From: Saxidomus purpurata
Taxonomy: Eukaryota; Mollusca; Bivalvia; Venerida; Veneridae
Direction of reading: 5' to 3'
DNA: 64,000 nt
Assembly (NCBI GenBank): GCA_022818135.1
Contig: JAFMSR010000017.1
Span: 1,498,002-1,562,001, forward strand
The notes under the pieces were generated by a model. That model worked only from the letters and a program-made list of their open reading frames with translations, made no database searches and was not told where the DNA came from. The position numbers and the translations under genes are program-made. Positions 23,984 through 36,200 of this stretch are shown here, one piece after another (within the stretch, counting starts at the first letter, position 1; every line of letters starts with the position of its first letter).

Positions 23984-24605
23984 CACAGGAGCTCGAGGTC
24001 GGGATTATGCTTTTCCAATATTTTTCCAGCATTGTTTTGTCTTTTTACATTTATTTAAGAACCAAGCTAACAAAATCTGATCTTATTTTCCCCGAATCTT
24101 AACTTTCATATTTTACCTCTGAAGTTACCCGGTAGACTGAAAAAAGAAAAGGAGTGACATCTGCCATGTTATCCAACACAAACTGCTAAGAATGGCGTCC
24201 CTTTTTTTAAATTATTTCATTTTATTTTTTCTGCAACACTCATGGACAGCAATTTGTTCAAATGGTATGGCAAGATAATAGTCCATGACTGCTACATTAA
24301 ACAAAAATAAACTGTTCCGCCAGTTTTTGAAATTGCCACCACACTATGTTTACATCTACAGGTTCCGGTTCCATGTTGCGTCACATTGGTAGATGGAGAA
24401 GCAGTTTTTGAGGGACTCAACTCTTAGCAGTTTGTGTTGGATAACATGGCGTGTGTCACTCCTTTTCTTTATTCAGTCTCCTGGGTACTTCAGTGGTAAA
24501 ATATGAGAGTTAAGATCCAGGGAAAATAAGATCACAATTCTTAAATAATTGTAAAATAACAAAATATAGCTGGAAAAAGCATAATCCCGACCTCGAGCTC
24601 CTATG
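23984..24605. mobile_element. hAT-type foldback MITE, 622 bp, with 8-bp target duplication
   Basis: The element starts CACAGGAGCTCGAGGTCGGG, and its other end is the reverse complement (CATAGGAGCTCGAGG). Terminal inverted arms run about 180-210 bp on each side. The sequence GTTAAAAC flanks both ends (23976-23983 and 24606-24613). An 8-bp duplication with CA..TG termini fits the hAT superfamily. No coding sequence. Confidence 0.85.
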
Positions 24606-24984
24606 GTTAAAACTTGATATTGTGCGACAACATTTACCTGTTACTCATTAATCTTCGCCAATATCTTAGGTTATGTTCGGATGTGTTTTCGTTGTTTCAA
24701 TTGATTATCATATTGAAAGAATTCATTTGTGACACTGTTTTATTCACCATTTTTGCTTTTATATATTCTGTGATTGTTGCTTAACTTTGCTTTGTTTACT
24801 GTGTTTTATCTTTTATGTATTAATACTTATTGCTTGTTATATTTTTATCCGAAGATTACCGACCACATATGAATTATTCATGAGTGCTAGTTCAATATTG
24901 TCGCATAATAAAATTGTCCGTTTCATCCGAAAATAATGATAATAAAAACATTTATTTTATGTTTTCCAGTGAATTATAGAGTTT

Positions 24985-25385
24985 TCTCAGTGAAATAAAA
25001 GTGATAATCCACAGTTTTGAAACAGTGGATTACCATTTTTATTTTTCACTGTTTTTGCAATCTTTAACACGGATTTACGTCAAAAAGTATACCGAGCGTA
25101 ATCAATGCAGGAAACCATGCAACGATGACGTCGTTAAAATGACGTCATTTGCACTATGTTTTCTGATGACGTTTCCCGCGATTTTCGATATTTTATAGAA
25201 ACAAACTCAATAAAAGTAGAGTTTTAACCATAAAATAAACAGAAAAATTATTGTTATCGGTATAATATCACGTTAATTTCACTCGTGAACACCAAAAAGT
25301 TGTTATTTTCACTCGTCGCTGCGCCACTCGTGAAAATATCACTTTTGGTGCCCACTCGGTGAAATTATAACGTGATCTTACACTG
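24985..25385. mobile_element. Foldback repeat cluster downstream of exon 1
   Basis: Two hairpins are present. At 24990-25051, CAGTGAAATAAAAGTGATAA..CCAC pairs with its complement. At about 25262-25382 there are arms of about 55 bp around CGCTGCGCC, with CACTCGTGAA and CACCAAAAAG on each side. The right arm ends less than 50 bp from the exon 1 donor of the HEPN/STAND gene. Confidence 0.65.
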
Positions 25386-25421
25386 AAACTAACAATTATC
25401 CTCTATGTATAGTTTTCTTAC

Positions 25422-25621
25422 CTTTTTTGATTCGGTATCGTACTACACTGATGGTTACACAATGGCAGGCCGGCAAGTGTCTGGGAAATCTTTTGATGAA
25501 CAGTGGCTATGCTCTGCACCGTGAACTGCTCTAGAGACTGCCCTACACAACTTAACGCAGCATCAACACTTTTATAATTCTTGTATTCCTTGCTCTTCTT
25601 CACTTTTTGTATATCCGCCAT
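25422..25621 (-). pseudogene. Exon 1: N-terminus of the HEPN protein
   Basis: It opens with ATG at 25619-25621 (MADIQKVKKSKEYKNYK) and runs uninterrupted to a strong donor (AAG|GTAAGA). The helical sequence SVDAALSCVGQSLEQFTVQS is followed by a Cys/His-containing end (LPLCNHQCSTIPNQK). It pairs in phase with exon 2, 6.5 kb away. No TATA box is evident upstream. A foldback repeat begins just downstream, inside intron 1. Confidence 0.75.
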
Positions 25622-27143
25622 GATTGTTATTTCATGATAAAGTCAAGGTTTTGAGATAATTTATGATAACTGATAAGGCATTGATTTACCAATAAATCCT
25701 ATACTTCAAAAGTAAATCTACACTAGTGTTAAGAAGATAACATTTAAATTCATTATACATGTATCAGTATAGCAAACCCAATCAATATTTTTAAGTACTT
25801 GCGTTAAACACTTTCATTACAGTCACTGCCTTAACATTTCTACTAGAAACGTTTTACCATGACTCAAGGTTTTCCTAAGTGTAAATGTTCGTAGAAAAAT
25901 AATTGTCATGCGGTTAAGTGTGTAACATGAAAACAATTTTTCAATATTACAAACTATTACTTTGGACGGTAAGTGAACGATTTTATATCGTCCCTTTAAC
26001 ATGTTTACTGAATCGGGGGGGGGAATATTTTTTTAGATTTAGATACTGTATGGAATATTTTCTGCTATTATTCAATTACAGCTAAATGGTGCTACAATTA
26101 ATATTGTCTAAGAGCAAATTATATGTCATACGCTGATAGGAACATGCTTTTATGTTAATGAACTGGTAAGGGCAATTTAATCACTGTAACACTGGGTATA
26201 ACAATGACACAAATAAAAAACAAACATGAATTTATTAGACGAATAATTACTTTGATAAGGAACAACAACAACTTGTCATTTGTCACGAGTAAACTACATA
26301 TAACTTTGCTAGAGAAAAAAAACATAGTTATACAGTAAACTCCGTTTATAACGAACTCCTTGGGACCATTTAAATTTCTTCCTTATATCCGGAGTATGTT
26401 ATATCCATATAGCATTTTCATGTAAAATAAAGAAGAAAAAATCAGGCCCAGAAAGTGTGTCCCTTATATCCGGAATTTCGCTATATCCGGAGTCGTTATA
26501 TACGGAGTTTACTGTATAATGTAACAAATAAAAAGAAAAAACAGATACATAAAGTAACAAATAATGCCATGGTTTGAGAACAAGATGATTGGCGCTTTTC
26601 CAGCAATAAATAATATGTTGAAAGAAATTTTAGAAAAAGTGATATAACTACATAACATAAATATCCACGAAAAGATAAATATTTACAAGAACTAATGCAC
26701 ACTTAAAAATGACTGTAAGTACAATATTGTGAAATTATTATGTAAGATAAGAATCAGTAAATTGTATAATATTTCAGGTAAGGTAAGGTCATTAAAACCG
26801 ACAGACTTTGATGAAATACCTGATGAACATTTTCAATATAACAACATTTTAAATTCCATTTACACAATTTACGGACAAGGTTTGGTTTTGAAGCAGGTAC
26901 ACATTTTATTTATAGGTAATATAAATATCTTCATTATACACTTTAGATGTGTAAACTTTTTGTTTTTAGACAAAATTGACCCACTGTCTGATTATGAGGT
27001 CCTTATGTTCAACTCATAGATCTCTGTTTTAATTTGATGCTATTAAAGTCGAACAAGATGAAAAGGTATATAAACTCCACCGTCAAATATAAATCTACAT
27101 TTGTCAGAAGTATAGATGAAAGTTGCCGTCACCACTTATGTAT
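25622..27143. other. Spacer between the HEPN/STAND gene and the cadherin gene
   Basis: Both genes run on the minus strand, so this should hold the promoter of the first and the 3' UTR of the second. Apart from the MITE at 26333-26514, no feature was recognised. Confidence 0.5.
26333..26514. mobile_element. TA-flanked Tigger/pogo-like MITE, 182 bp
   Basis: CAGTAAACTCCGTTTATAAC at the left and its near reverse complement at the right (GTTATATACGGAGTTTACTG), with TA on both sides (26331-26332, 26515-26516). The family name rests on the TA target and CAGT termini only. Confidence 0.75.
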
Positions 27144-27211
27144 TCATGTTGCAAATATAGACATCGGTGATTTACGTCGACTGTTTGGTGCTTCAGGACC
27201 AAGAAACGAAC
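27144..27211 (-). CDS. Cadherin-like gene exon 12: tail cassette C and stop
   Basis: Starts in phase 1 (SFLGPEAPNSRRKSPM) and ends SIFAT with TGA at 27144-27146. Shares PEAPNSRR with A and B, then diverges. Confidence 0.78.
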
Positions 27212-30200
27212 CTGCAATTGTACGTGTAATTTATAAAAGAGACAGGTATTATATATATAAAACTTATAACCTGCTTTAACACGGACAGCAATGAAACTGG
27301 AAGGAAACTTATAACCTGCTTTAACACGGACAGTAATGAAACTGGAAGGAAACTTATAACCTGCTTTAACACGACAGTAATGAAACTGGAAGGAAAGTTA
27401 TAACCTGCTTTAACACGGACAGTAATGAAACTGGAAGGAAACTTATAACCTGCTTTAACACGGACAGCTATGAAACTGGAAGGAAACTTATAACCTGCTT
27501 TAACACGGACAGTAATGAAACTGGAAGGAAACTTATAACCTGCTTTAACACGGACAGCTATGAAACTGGAAGGAAACTTATAACCTGCTTTAACACGGAC
27601 AGTAATGAAACTGGAAGGAAACTTATAACCTGCTTTAACACGGACAGTAATGAAACTGGAAGGAAACTTATAACCTGCTTTAACACGGACAGCTATGAAA
27701 CTGGAAGGAAACTTATAACCTGCTTTAACACGGACAGTAATGAAACTGGAAGGAAAGTTATAACCTGCTTTAACACGGACAGTAATGAAACTGGAAGGAA
27801 AGTTAGAACCTTACCCTGCGCCCCAAATAATCCATTGTCAGGAAGTACATTGGGGTGTTATTTTGTCTGTTTGAAGTAGCTTACATGTGTAACAAGATTT
27901 ACTTTACATTTATTTCCGATACTTTACATGTATTTCCGATACTTTACATGTATTTCCGATACTTTACATGCATCTTTCTTTACAGAGGCAAAAATGTTGA
28001 AGAGAAGATTTTTAAATCGTCAATAAATCATACACTCCAGAGAGCCATAAAAGGGAAGCAACTCTGATCCCGTTATGACATGTGAATAATTTGGCACATT
28101 TTCCCTTGATTCAGTGATAATCGGTTAATAGAATAAAAGTTGACCATGTATACTTTTTTCCTGTTTTGATTTCAATTAATTTTTAAACTTTTTATGAATT
28201 CAAACGAAAAAAAAGTGATGAAGGTCATTGTCATTTGTTAATATACAGTTATTTAGTTGACATGATAAAATATAACTAAAGATGTTATATGTATATATTT
28301 AAAACTGTGTTAAGCACTGTAAAAAAGAGGCAACTAAATGCATGTGATATCATTTTAAGATTTGCTGTTGCTGATGGACCAATACAGACCATGCTTACTA
28401 TAAGGAAACGATATTTGTTCGAATTAAATCGAATCTCAAGACAAGAATCTCGTGAACACTTTGCTCATAGTTGCCAGTCAAATTAGAAAAAAATGATTTT
28501 GTCATATCTTACAGAAGCCACAAAGAAGAAAATGTTACATATGTTGGAAATTTATGATTTTATGACATATTTTACCTCTTTTCTCCCCGTTTGTGTTGCC
28601 ATTTGGACTACCTACATGCCGTCTACTGTTCGGAGCTTCCGGACCCAGAGCCGAACCTACCAAGAACAAAAGAAAAATCACGATCAGAAGGAAATTCTTA
28701 TACATATTGAGGTAGCCGCCTGTACTTTGTAATCTAAAGTGCTTCTGATGTCGAACTCAATATGACTGACTGCACCACGTATAGAGAGTAAAAACCCCAA
28801 GCCGTGTTCGGCTACAACAGATGCTTACCAGGCTTCAGACAACAAACAGCTTAAAGACTACAAACGTTTTTACGCCTGTACATGTGTAGGACTTGTAAAA
28901 AAGGAATGTAAGAAGGGTTATTCATGTGAAACACTTATATAAGTACGCGGGTTTGTTTTTTTTACAAATTTGAGGCCCCCTTTAGGGTAACCCCATTTGT
29001 TTTAAATACAATATAAGCAGTACAAACAAGCTCTGTGGCATTTGAAAAGACTACATTAACAGTATTTCTTGTTACGAGGGTTATTTGTGATGCATAAACA
29101 CACAGTATGACTTCAGTTCAGAATACACGAATGTTGATCTGAATCCATACTGGTCACAACGACTTGACGTCGGTTTTTGTTCAGCATGGCTCAAATGTTG
29201 TTTTTTTCAGTTTCTTGTCACACGTACCTTTCTTTCCTTTGTCAAGACTACCTACATGGCGGCGACTGTTTGGCGCTTCTTGGCCATAAGGCATACCTGC
29301 AAAATACCGAAGGAAATATCTAATTCATAAGTTAACTGGTGCAAGGTCAATATGTTGACCCATCGTTCTATATTTTTATGCATAAACGGAAAATTTTAAC
29401 GAATATTTAACATCCGTGGCATGTGGGTAATGTTGACTGTCATTACAAACGCTCCCGGCTGAGGTTTGCGATGACTCTTTAGAATATTTGAGATTGCATG
29501 TCTACATTAAATAGGCAATACATACTCTCTGCTTTTTAGTTTACAGAAATACAGAACTTTCGAAACATTTTTTGCATAACTTGATCTTCTGATCTAGGTT
29601 AGTAAACGGACGTTACAAGATAACTTAAGAGAGTGTACTAGAAATTATCTGTTTGCTTTATATATCGCAAATTACCGACAGCTGTTGGTCATGAGGCTTG
29701 TTAGCCTTCCTTAGGAAAAAAGTAAACTTTAGGTTGTCAAGATCTTCATTGTCCATAAAAACGATTGATGCCTTAATGTAGGGACAAACCGATTGGTTAA
29801 ACAATATGTTATATACAGCAAATAGACAAATATGTATTGACATAACGCTGTATGTACATGCAGTCCAGTGAACTAGTCAGACCTAGTTGTCATACAACCG
29901 CTCACCACAATCGTTATCTCCGAAATGAGATGCAGTAAATTCTTTCGTCTGAGGTAAAATAATGAAACCAAAAGTCATTGACTTGTACAAAATACGTATT
30001 TGATATAGTGAAAACAAGCAAATGCAAGCGTCTGTAAGTATATTAAAACGCTGTTTAACGTATTATAATGCAAGGGTCTATATGCACATTCAAGCGTCGG
30101 CGTTTTTTTCTGTTTGTATGCATATTCATTCATCTGGTTTCATATTTAGGCATATTGTCAAAACAAATAGCATAGTACATGTACTAAAACAGATTGTGCT

Positions 30201-33200
30201 ACATTTACCTTTCTTCAACACGAAACCATTGGGCACTGAACTGTCAATGATCACTGCCTTCTCAATACTAAGGTGTAAAACGAGACACTCTCAATAATAC
30301 ATAAACACCTATACATAATTTTTGCAGTTTTTATCAATCATGATATTTTTACTTATGCTACTGGCACCTTAAACGATTAATACGATATACAAACTGAAGA
30401 AGTAAATAGATTTAACACTTTGGTACCAGTGCAAAGTAGAAAGAAATAGAAAGAAACAATATAAAAACTACAGACTATAATTATGCGAGGACAGTAATCA
30501 GTTCAAATATTCGAAAATCATTACGTCACTTACTCGTCACCAGGGCAGCACGTGCAGCAGTGTCTACATTCCTGTCTGTTAGGGCAATGGTTAGGTAGGC
30601 ATCGTCCAAAGGTATTCAATCTCCAGCACAGGACGATTATATATCCCAATATACAAGCTAAACAAAAAAAAATTACTATTAAACAAGTTTTATTGACGCG
30701 ATGTCAACTTTTGTTATTCAAATAGTACAAATGAAGATATGTTTTCAAGTTTTACTGTAAAAGAAATCGCATCGTAATTGATTTGATATTTGCTCGTTTG
30801 GTCTGTATACTTTATGCAGACACTCACATCGTGTTTATAATCAGTATTCACGTGTACTATATATAACAATATTCCGATGTGGTGTTGCGTAAAGGTCATT
30901 TTGATATCAATTGATTGCCCAACAAGGAAAGGGGGGGCGAGGCAGGGGCGTTGTTGATGTGGCCATATTGGTGAATGCCGTTCCTAACTGGCATTGCAAG
31001 GTGATGTCGTCTTACGGTACTAATCGTTTCTTTTTTATTACTTATCGGAGTTAAAACAAAATCCGAGAAAGTTTTAAAAGCAGTAAATTGTTTTTTACAT
31101 AATACTTTTCGAGATAAGTTTCCGGATAAAATTTCAAAATCATATTTTTAACAAAAAAAACAACAAAGGGCCATAACTCTGTGGAAAATAATCAAATATG
31201 ACTGCGGACAAAACATTATATGCGCATCTCCTTTTGGTACTGAAAATTAACATGAAGTTTCGTTGACACCCGCTTGCATTTGCTGAGAAATAGCACGGAA
31301 ACAAAATTCAAATAAACCGTAAACAAAGGGCCATAACTCTGTAGAAAAATAATCCAACAGAACTACGCGTACAGTCTGCGTATGAACTGATCAAGGCCAT
31401 GAAGTTTTGTTGAATTCCCGCCAGTAGTTGCTGAGAAATAGCCCGGGAACGAATGGAATGAACGCACAGACGCACGGACGGAAAAAGCGGCGGCTATAGC
31501 CCCCCGGGGAGCGTAAAATTGAATTTTACTTAACGAGCTACTTGAGTTCAAAGTATATGTACGAACCATTTTATACAATATATAGCAGTTTTAGGTACAA
31601 TTGATTTGCCAGTAGGTATAACTTTCTCTGTTATTGCCTACATGTTAGACTTAAACGTTTATAATAAAGCTAGAAAGTGATGTTGTATACCAGCAACGAA
31701 GGAAGCTATTATTAGCAGTAAAGTGAGGTTATTGTCACCCGACAGAGCATCATAGGCTGGGTTTGGCACGATCGTCGTGGTCGGTGCTTGTGTTGTAGCC
31801 TCTGGTATAGTGAAACTCAGGGTCGCTGTGCCGGTATATGCTGGGCTTCCTCCGTCTGTGGCCAGAACAAACACTGTAAATGGATCTGTACCGAACGCTT
31901 TATCTGATAAGGACTGAAAAAAATGCAGCGAAAACTCATTAGAATTTAATAACATGTTTTATTTGCAATATTCAGTAATTAACAGTTGCTTTGTGCAGTA
32001 TTTTTGGCAATCTTTTTATCAAGATCATTTGTCGTGGAGTAAATTTATTGTAAAGCGGACTGTGAAGAGCACGTTGAGGGTACACAGTTAAGTTTTATAG
32101 TTTATATCATGCAACATGTCAACTGAATGCAATGATCCGTAACTTACCCCGACAATTATTAGACAGACAGACAGACAATAACTTTTATTGTAATAGCCAG
32201 GTTACATATACAGTAACAACATGGTATGACAAAAAAGAAATTCAGAATGAAAATTAGAGCATGTGTGGGTAATACTGGTTAAGCATGTAAGATCTATTAT
32301 TGAGACTAAGAAAAATGAAGATAAATGATACTCAACTTAATATCATTGAATCATAGTAAATGGACCGTTTCAGTTTTTACGACAAATGTTAATGCCTACC
32401 TAAGCCTATTGTTAAGGGATTATTTTCTTCTCATGGCTAGGTCAACTACTCACAAACAGGACCACAAACAAACCCATGTGTTCTTTTGTGCAAACCAAGC
32501 CAACCAGTGGACACATGATGTCCCAGTATGGTCATTGGATAATCTAGAGAGTCAATTTTTATATAATTGTAAACACTGGGACCATCCATTATATTTACCT
32601 CTAGCTTAATATCCGACCCAGTGATGTTAAAATATTCGGCATTGGAGTCAGTACTCAGAAAAGAGTATGTAATGTCATTATTTGGGGAAGAAATATCTCC
32701 ATCTGTACAGGTGAGTGTGGCAACAGTGGTTTCTAATGCTGTCGTCTTTTCAAGGGTAAACGTATACACTGCTGGGTTACACTCTGGTATGTGATCGTTG
32801 GTGTCAGTTATCGTGATGTCATACGTTGTCGTCACACTTGAAGTAAATAGTACAACATTATCTCATCATGATTTATTTGTTTCATATATATGCAGCAGTA
32901 AAGACTGTGTACAATGTACTTAAATCTCTCACTGATTGAGGGTCATAGGTTCGAGTACAGTTATGGACATGGCTATCCATGTGAAACATTGACAGCTTCC
33001 TTATAAAACAGATGAGTCTAAATACTGATCTTTCCCAGAAACAATTGTTAGGTCAGTTTCAATCGAAAGATGGGAGTGTAGAATTGTTACGGTCAGTCTA
33101 TATCCCCGCTTTAAGCATCCAAAGTACTAGGCGTTAAACCGCAAGAAAAGTGCTTACGTTAAGCTATACTTGTCTGTTATAGTGACCTCTACGTAGATGT

Positions 33201-36200
33201 TCTCAGCGTAGACAGCATCATCTCTATCATAGTTTACCTAAACCGGAAAATAAAGAAACAAGTCAGTCTGAAATATACTTATATTTAGACATCAAACTGA
33301 CGAGTGTTTTGAACGGTAAAGTACAGTCTGTGTTATATCTTTCATCCACATCCGTGGTGTCACATTCTATATTGTACCCATTTTCGCTAAATTCCGAGAT
33401 CACATCGAATATGTCTGCCTTCGACTAAAGTTTTCCGGTGGGCTCTGTTCTGGCAGATGATATGTTGTCGCCTCAATTCCCTGGGTGGGGATATTTATTG
33501 CAAGGTATTCATATTTTACAATTGTTTTATATCACCTTAACTTAGTAAAATCAGAGATATCGAGCTTGAGAATGATGAACAATGTAACGTCCGAAGCCAC
33601 ATTTGGAATCATGACATATTGCTCGTCTATAACGGAATATAATTCCTCCACATACCGCTCTCAGAGGTACATAGTACAGCTTAACTCGAGGGGTGGGGTT
33701 AGGGGAGCATATAGAATGTGACAAGACGGTATGAAGACGTCAAATATGAATTTAGTTGTTAAAGTAAAGTTTGAACATGTTTATTGCCGAATTTACGGTA
33801 TGTTAGTTGGTAGAACGTTTCTACTGAACTAGAAATATAAATAAATCTAAAGAAAGAAGGTGACAAAAACCCTTGAACATTTACATTTCAATATTTCGTT
33901 ACAATATAATTTTGACGGTGTTAAGATGAAAATTCCCTGTCACGATGTAAGTAACCTTGGTAAAAGCACTGTGTAAATGAACCCAGTTAATGAATGCATG
34001 TATATGTATTAAGCTTTTGTATGCGTTGAATTACACAATTACATGTAGTTAGTGAACAGTTTTTACTTGAATGACAGTTAATGTCACTGTTTCAGCTGAT
34101 GTAAGTTCATAGACACGGGCCTGAAACCAGTGAACCCTTTTAATAACATAGTACTAGATGGGAACCAATGAACACCGTATTGTATGCTGAGAACCAGAAA
34201 GAACGTTAGTAGAGTTTGCTGATCAAGATCTTATGATAAGTGTAAAACACAAACGTCGATTAAACATCAACACTTTCACGGGACTCATCTGCTTTGTCTT
34301 ATGTTTTCCATCGGATATCTTCGCAATTGCAATCAATGATAAAGCAAATCGCAGGACATACCTTGAGTGTGATTGTTCCGTTGTTGGTATTAATGCTGAC
34401 GTAACTTGTTCCGTTACCCCCGGTCAGAGACCAGATATGCACTTCGTTACTGTCTGTATCATCTACAGTAAAACTTGGACTCCCAATTACCGTCCCTACC
34501 TGGTAAAACATGTGTATATTTGTCTATCAAGAACCTGGTGTTATTACAAGCAGGTAAAGGCATAGTTTTGAAAATGCTGTTAAAATAGATAGAACTATTT
34601 TTACAACACACTGAAATATTTGTCATCGTAAAAACTTAACCTGTCCACCATATAGGCCTGAGCCATTGGACAAACTGACCTAACCTTAGTATATAAACAT
34701 ATTTCAAATGAATAGAGCCGTACGTATTTATTAGTTGAGAACATCCTTAGTTGAAATAAGCATCCAGAACGAGTTTTAAAAGTACGGGCTTGTCAAACAT
34801 TTATTACTAGTATCATTCCATAAACAAGTTACCAATGTAAAGCAGTTGCGACTGGGATATTTTTTGTTAACTTGAAATTTTATGATATTGTGCTTCTTGT
34901 CTTTCCTTGTATTTGCAAACTTCTTTGTGTTTTCCAACTGTTTTGTTTGTCTTCGTGATGAACTACCGTGTTGTATTTGGAACACCTTTTCAACATTGAG
35001 TTTACGATTATTATTACATCTATAACAATATGATTAATATCAGATAGTTTAAAAGTAATATTTAGTGTACGTACAGCGTTTTCTGCAATGGTAAATGACT
35101 GTGACGTGGTGTTAGGGTTCAAGGTTGGAGTCTCTCCGACATCGGCGATCTGTATAGTAAGAATGGCTGTAGCGGAGTTTTGAGTGTCACTCGCAGTCGC
35201 CGTGATCGTATACGTGTCCCTTGTCTCATAGTCAAACACTTCATTTGGTTTGAGTGTGAACTGTGCTACCCGTGCAGTTCCGGATTCAGACACTAAAGAA
35301 AACAATAAGATTTATCATGACGTTAGAGTGATACTACCCTTCCCTATAGTGATACTACCCTTCCGTAAAGTGACCATCATATTCAAGAAACGCATTTAGC
35401 ATTGATTAGTACGGAAGCCTATTAGGGACATTTTGTCTTAATTTTTATGCATTTACGCACTGTGTATTATTCATTACCTATTACGTATTACGTATTATTC
35501 ATTACTGACTTATATACATGTAATTGAATGTCGAGCTAGACCAGCTGAACATCGCAGCTCGACATTGAAAACTGAATACAGTAGATTTGAAAATTCATGC
35601 TATTTGTTAAAAAATGTCCATGTTGGTTTAGAACAATTTACCAGAACTAGAATCAAACGCAGTCTTAGCTTATAAGCCAAGTAAAGATTCAAATAAATGT
35701 AACCTGTAAGATCAAACAGATCTTCGCTGCTTGAAGGGTCGTATACAAAATTCAGGAACGGAATAATATCTGTCTCATCGTCCGTGGCAGAGAAAGTGTG
35801 GATGACAGTCCCTCCGGCAGTAGCCGAGCCCTCTTGAAAGGTTACAGTGTGCGGATATGACGTAGTGGTAAAGGATGGCTCCGATGCTTAAATATAAAAA
35901 AACGTACACAGCAAACAAACAAAACTTCACTTTCAATATTTTGGCATTTCGTTCCTTTTCATAGAATATGAAATAACAAGTACTGTGTTTGACAGGGATA
36001 ACGTTGTTCACAATAGATTCGCAATGCTATACTACACTGAATTTATATAAAAAAAACAAACAATTTCTGTTTCATTTGCAAACAATTAACTGAGAGGTAT
36101 TTAGTGAACACATTTGGCCATTTTAGACTATATTATTGCTTGTTTATAGCGATTTCTTTTTTTCCAGTCGGAAAAATCTCTTGGAAAATTGGGTACAATG

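Larger units (their letters stand above)
9551..25621 (-). pseudogene. HEPN - transmembrane - STAND NTPase - ankyrin repeat gene, decayed
   Basis: Three exons: 25422-25621, 18183-18873 and 9551-14390. Exon 1 (phase 2, donor AAG|GTAAGA) joins exon 2 (acceptor TTTGTCAG) as ..IPNQKR/WCQTCSSW. Exon 2 (phase 1) joins exon 3 as ..GSEME/GCLSEEPHP. Predicted order: N-terminal DZIP3-like HEPN region with an R-X4-H motif, a basic linker, one hydrophobic membrane segment, an ANKRD50/TANC-like P-loop NTPase, and many ankyrin repeats. By family knowledge, STAND NTPases act as ligand-gated switches and HEPN R-X4-H domains are often RNases. A sensor-effector role is inference. The reading is broken by stops at 18388-18390, 11148-11150, 10402-10404 and 9967-9969. 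One-base frame losses lie near 18543, 11918, 11618, 10668 and 9785. Neighbouring genes have clean frames, which argues against general sequence error. Confidence 0.85.

Noticed and set aside
27034..27279. Plus-strand 81-codon open frame
   Set aside because: Its only ordered part is antisense to cadherin exon 12 and it runs into the 46-bp array.
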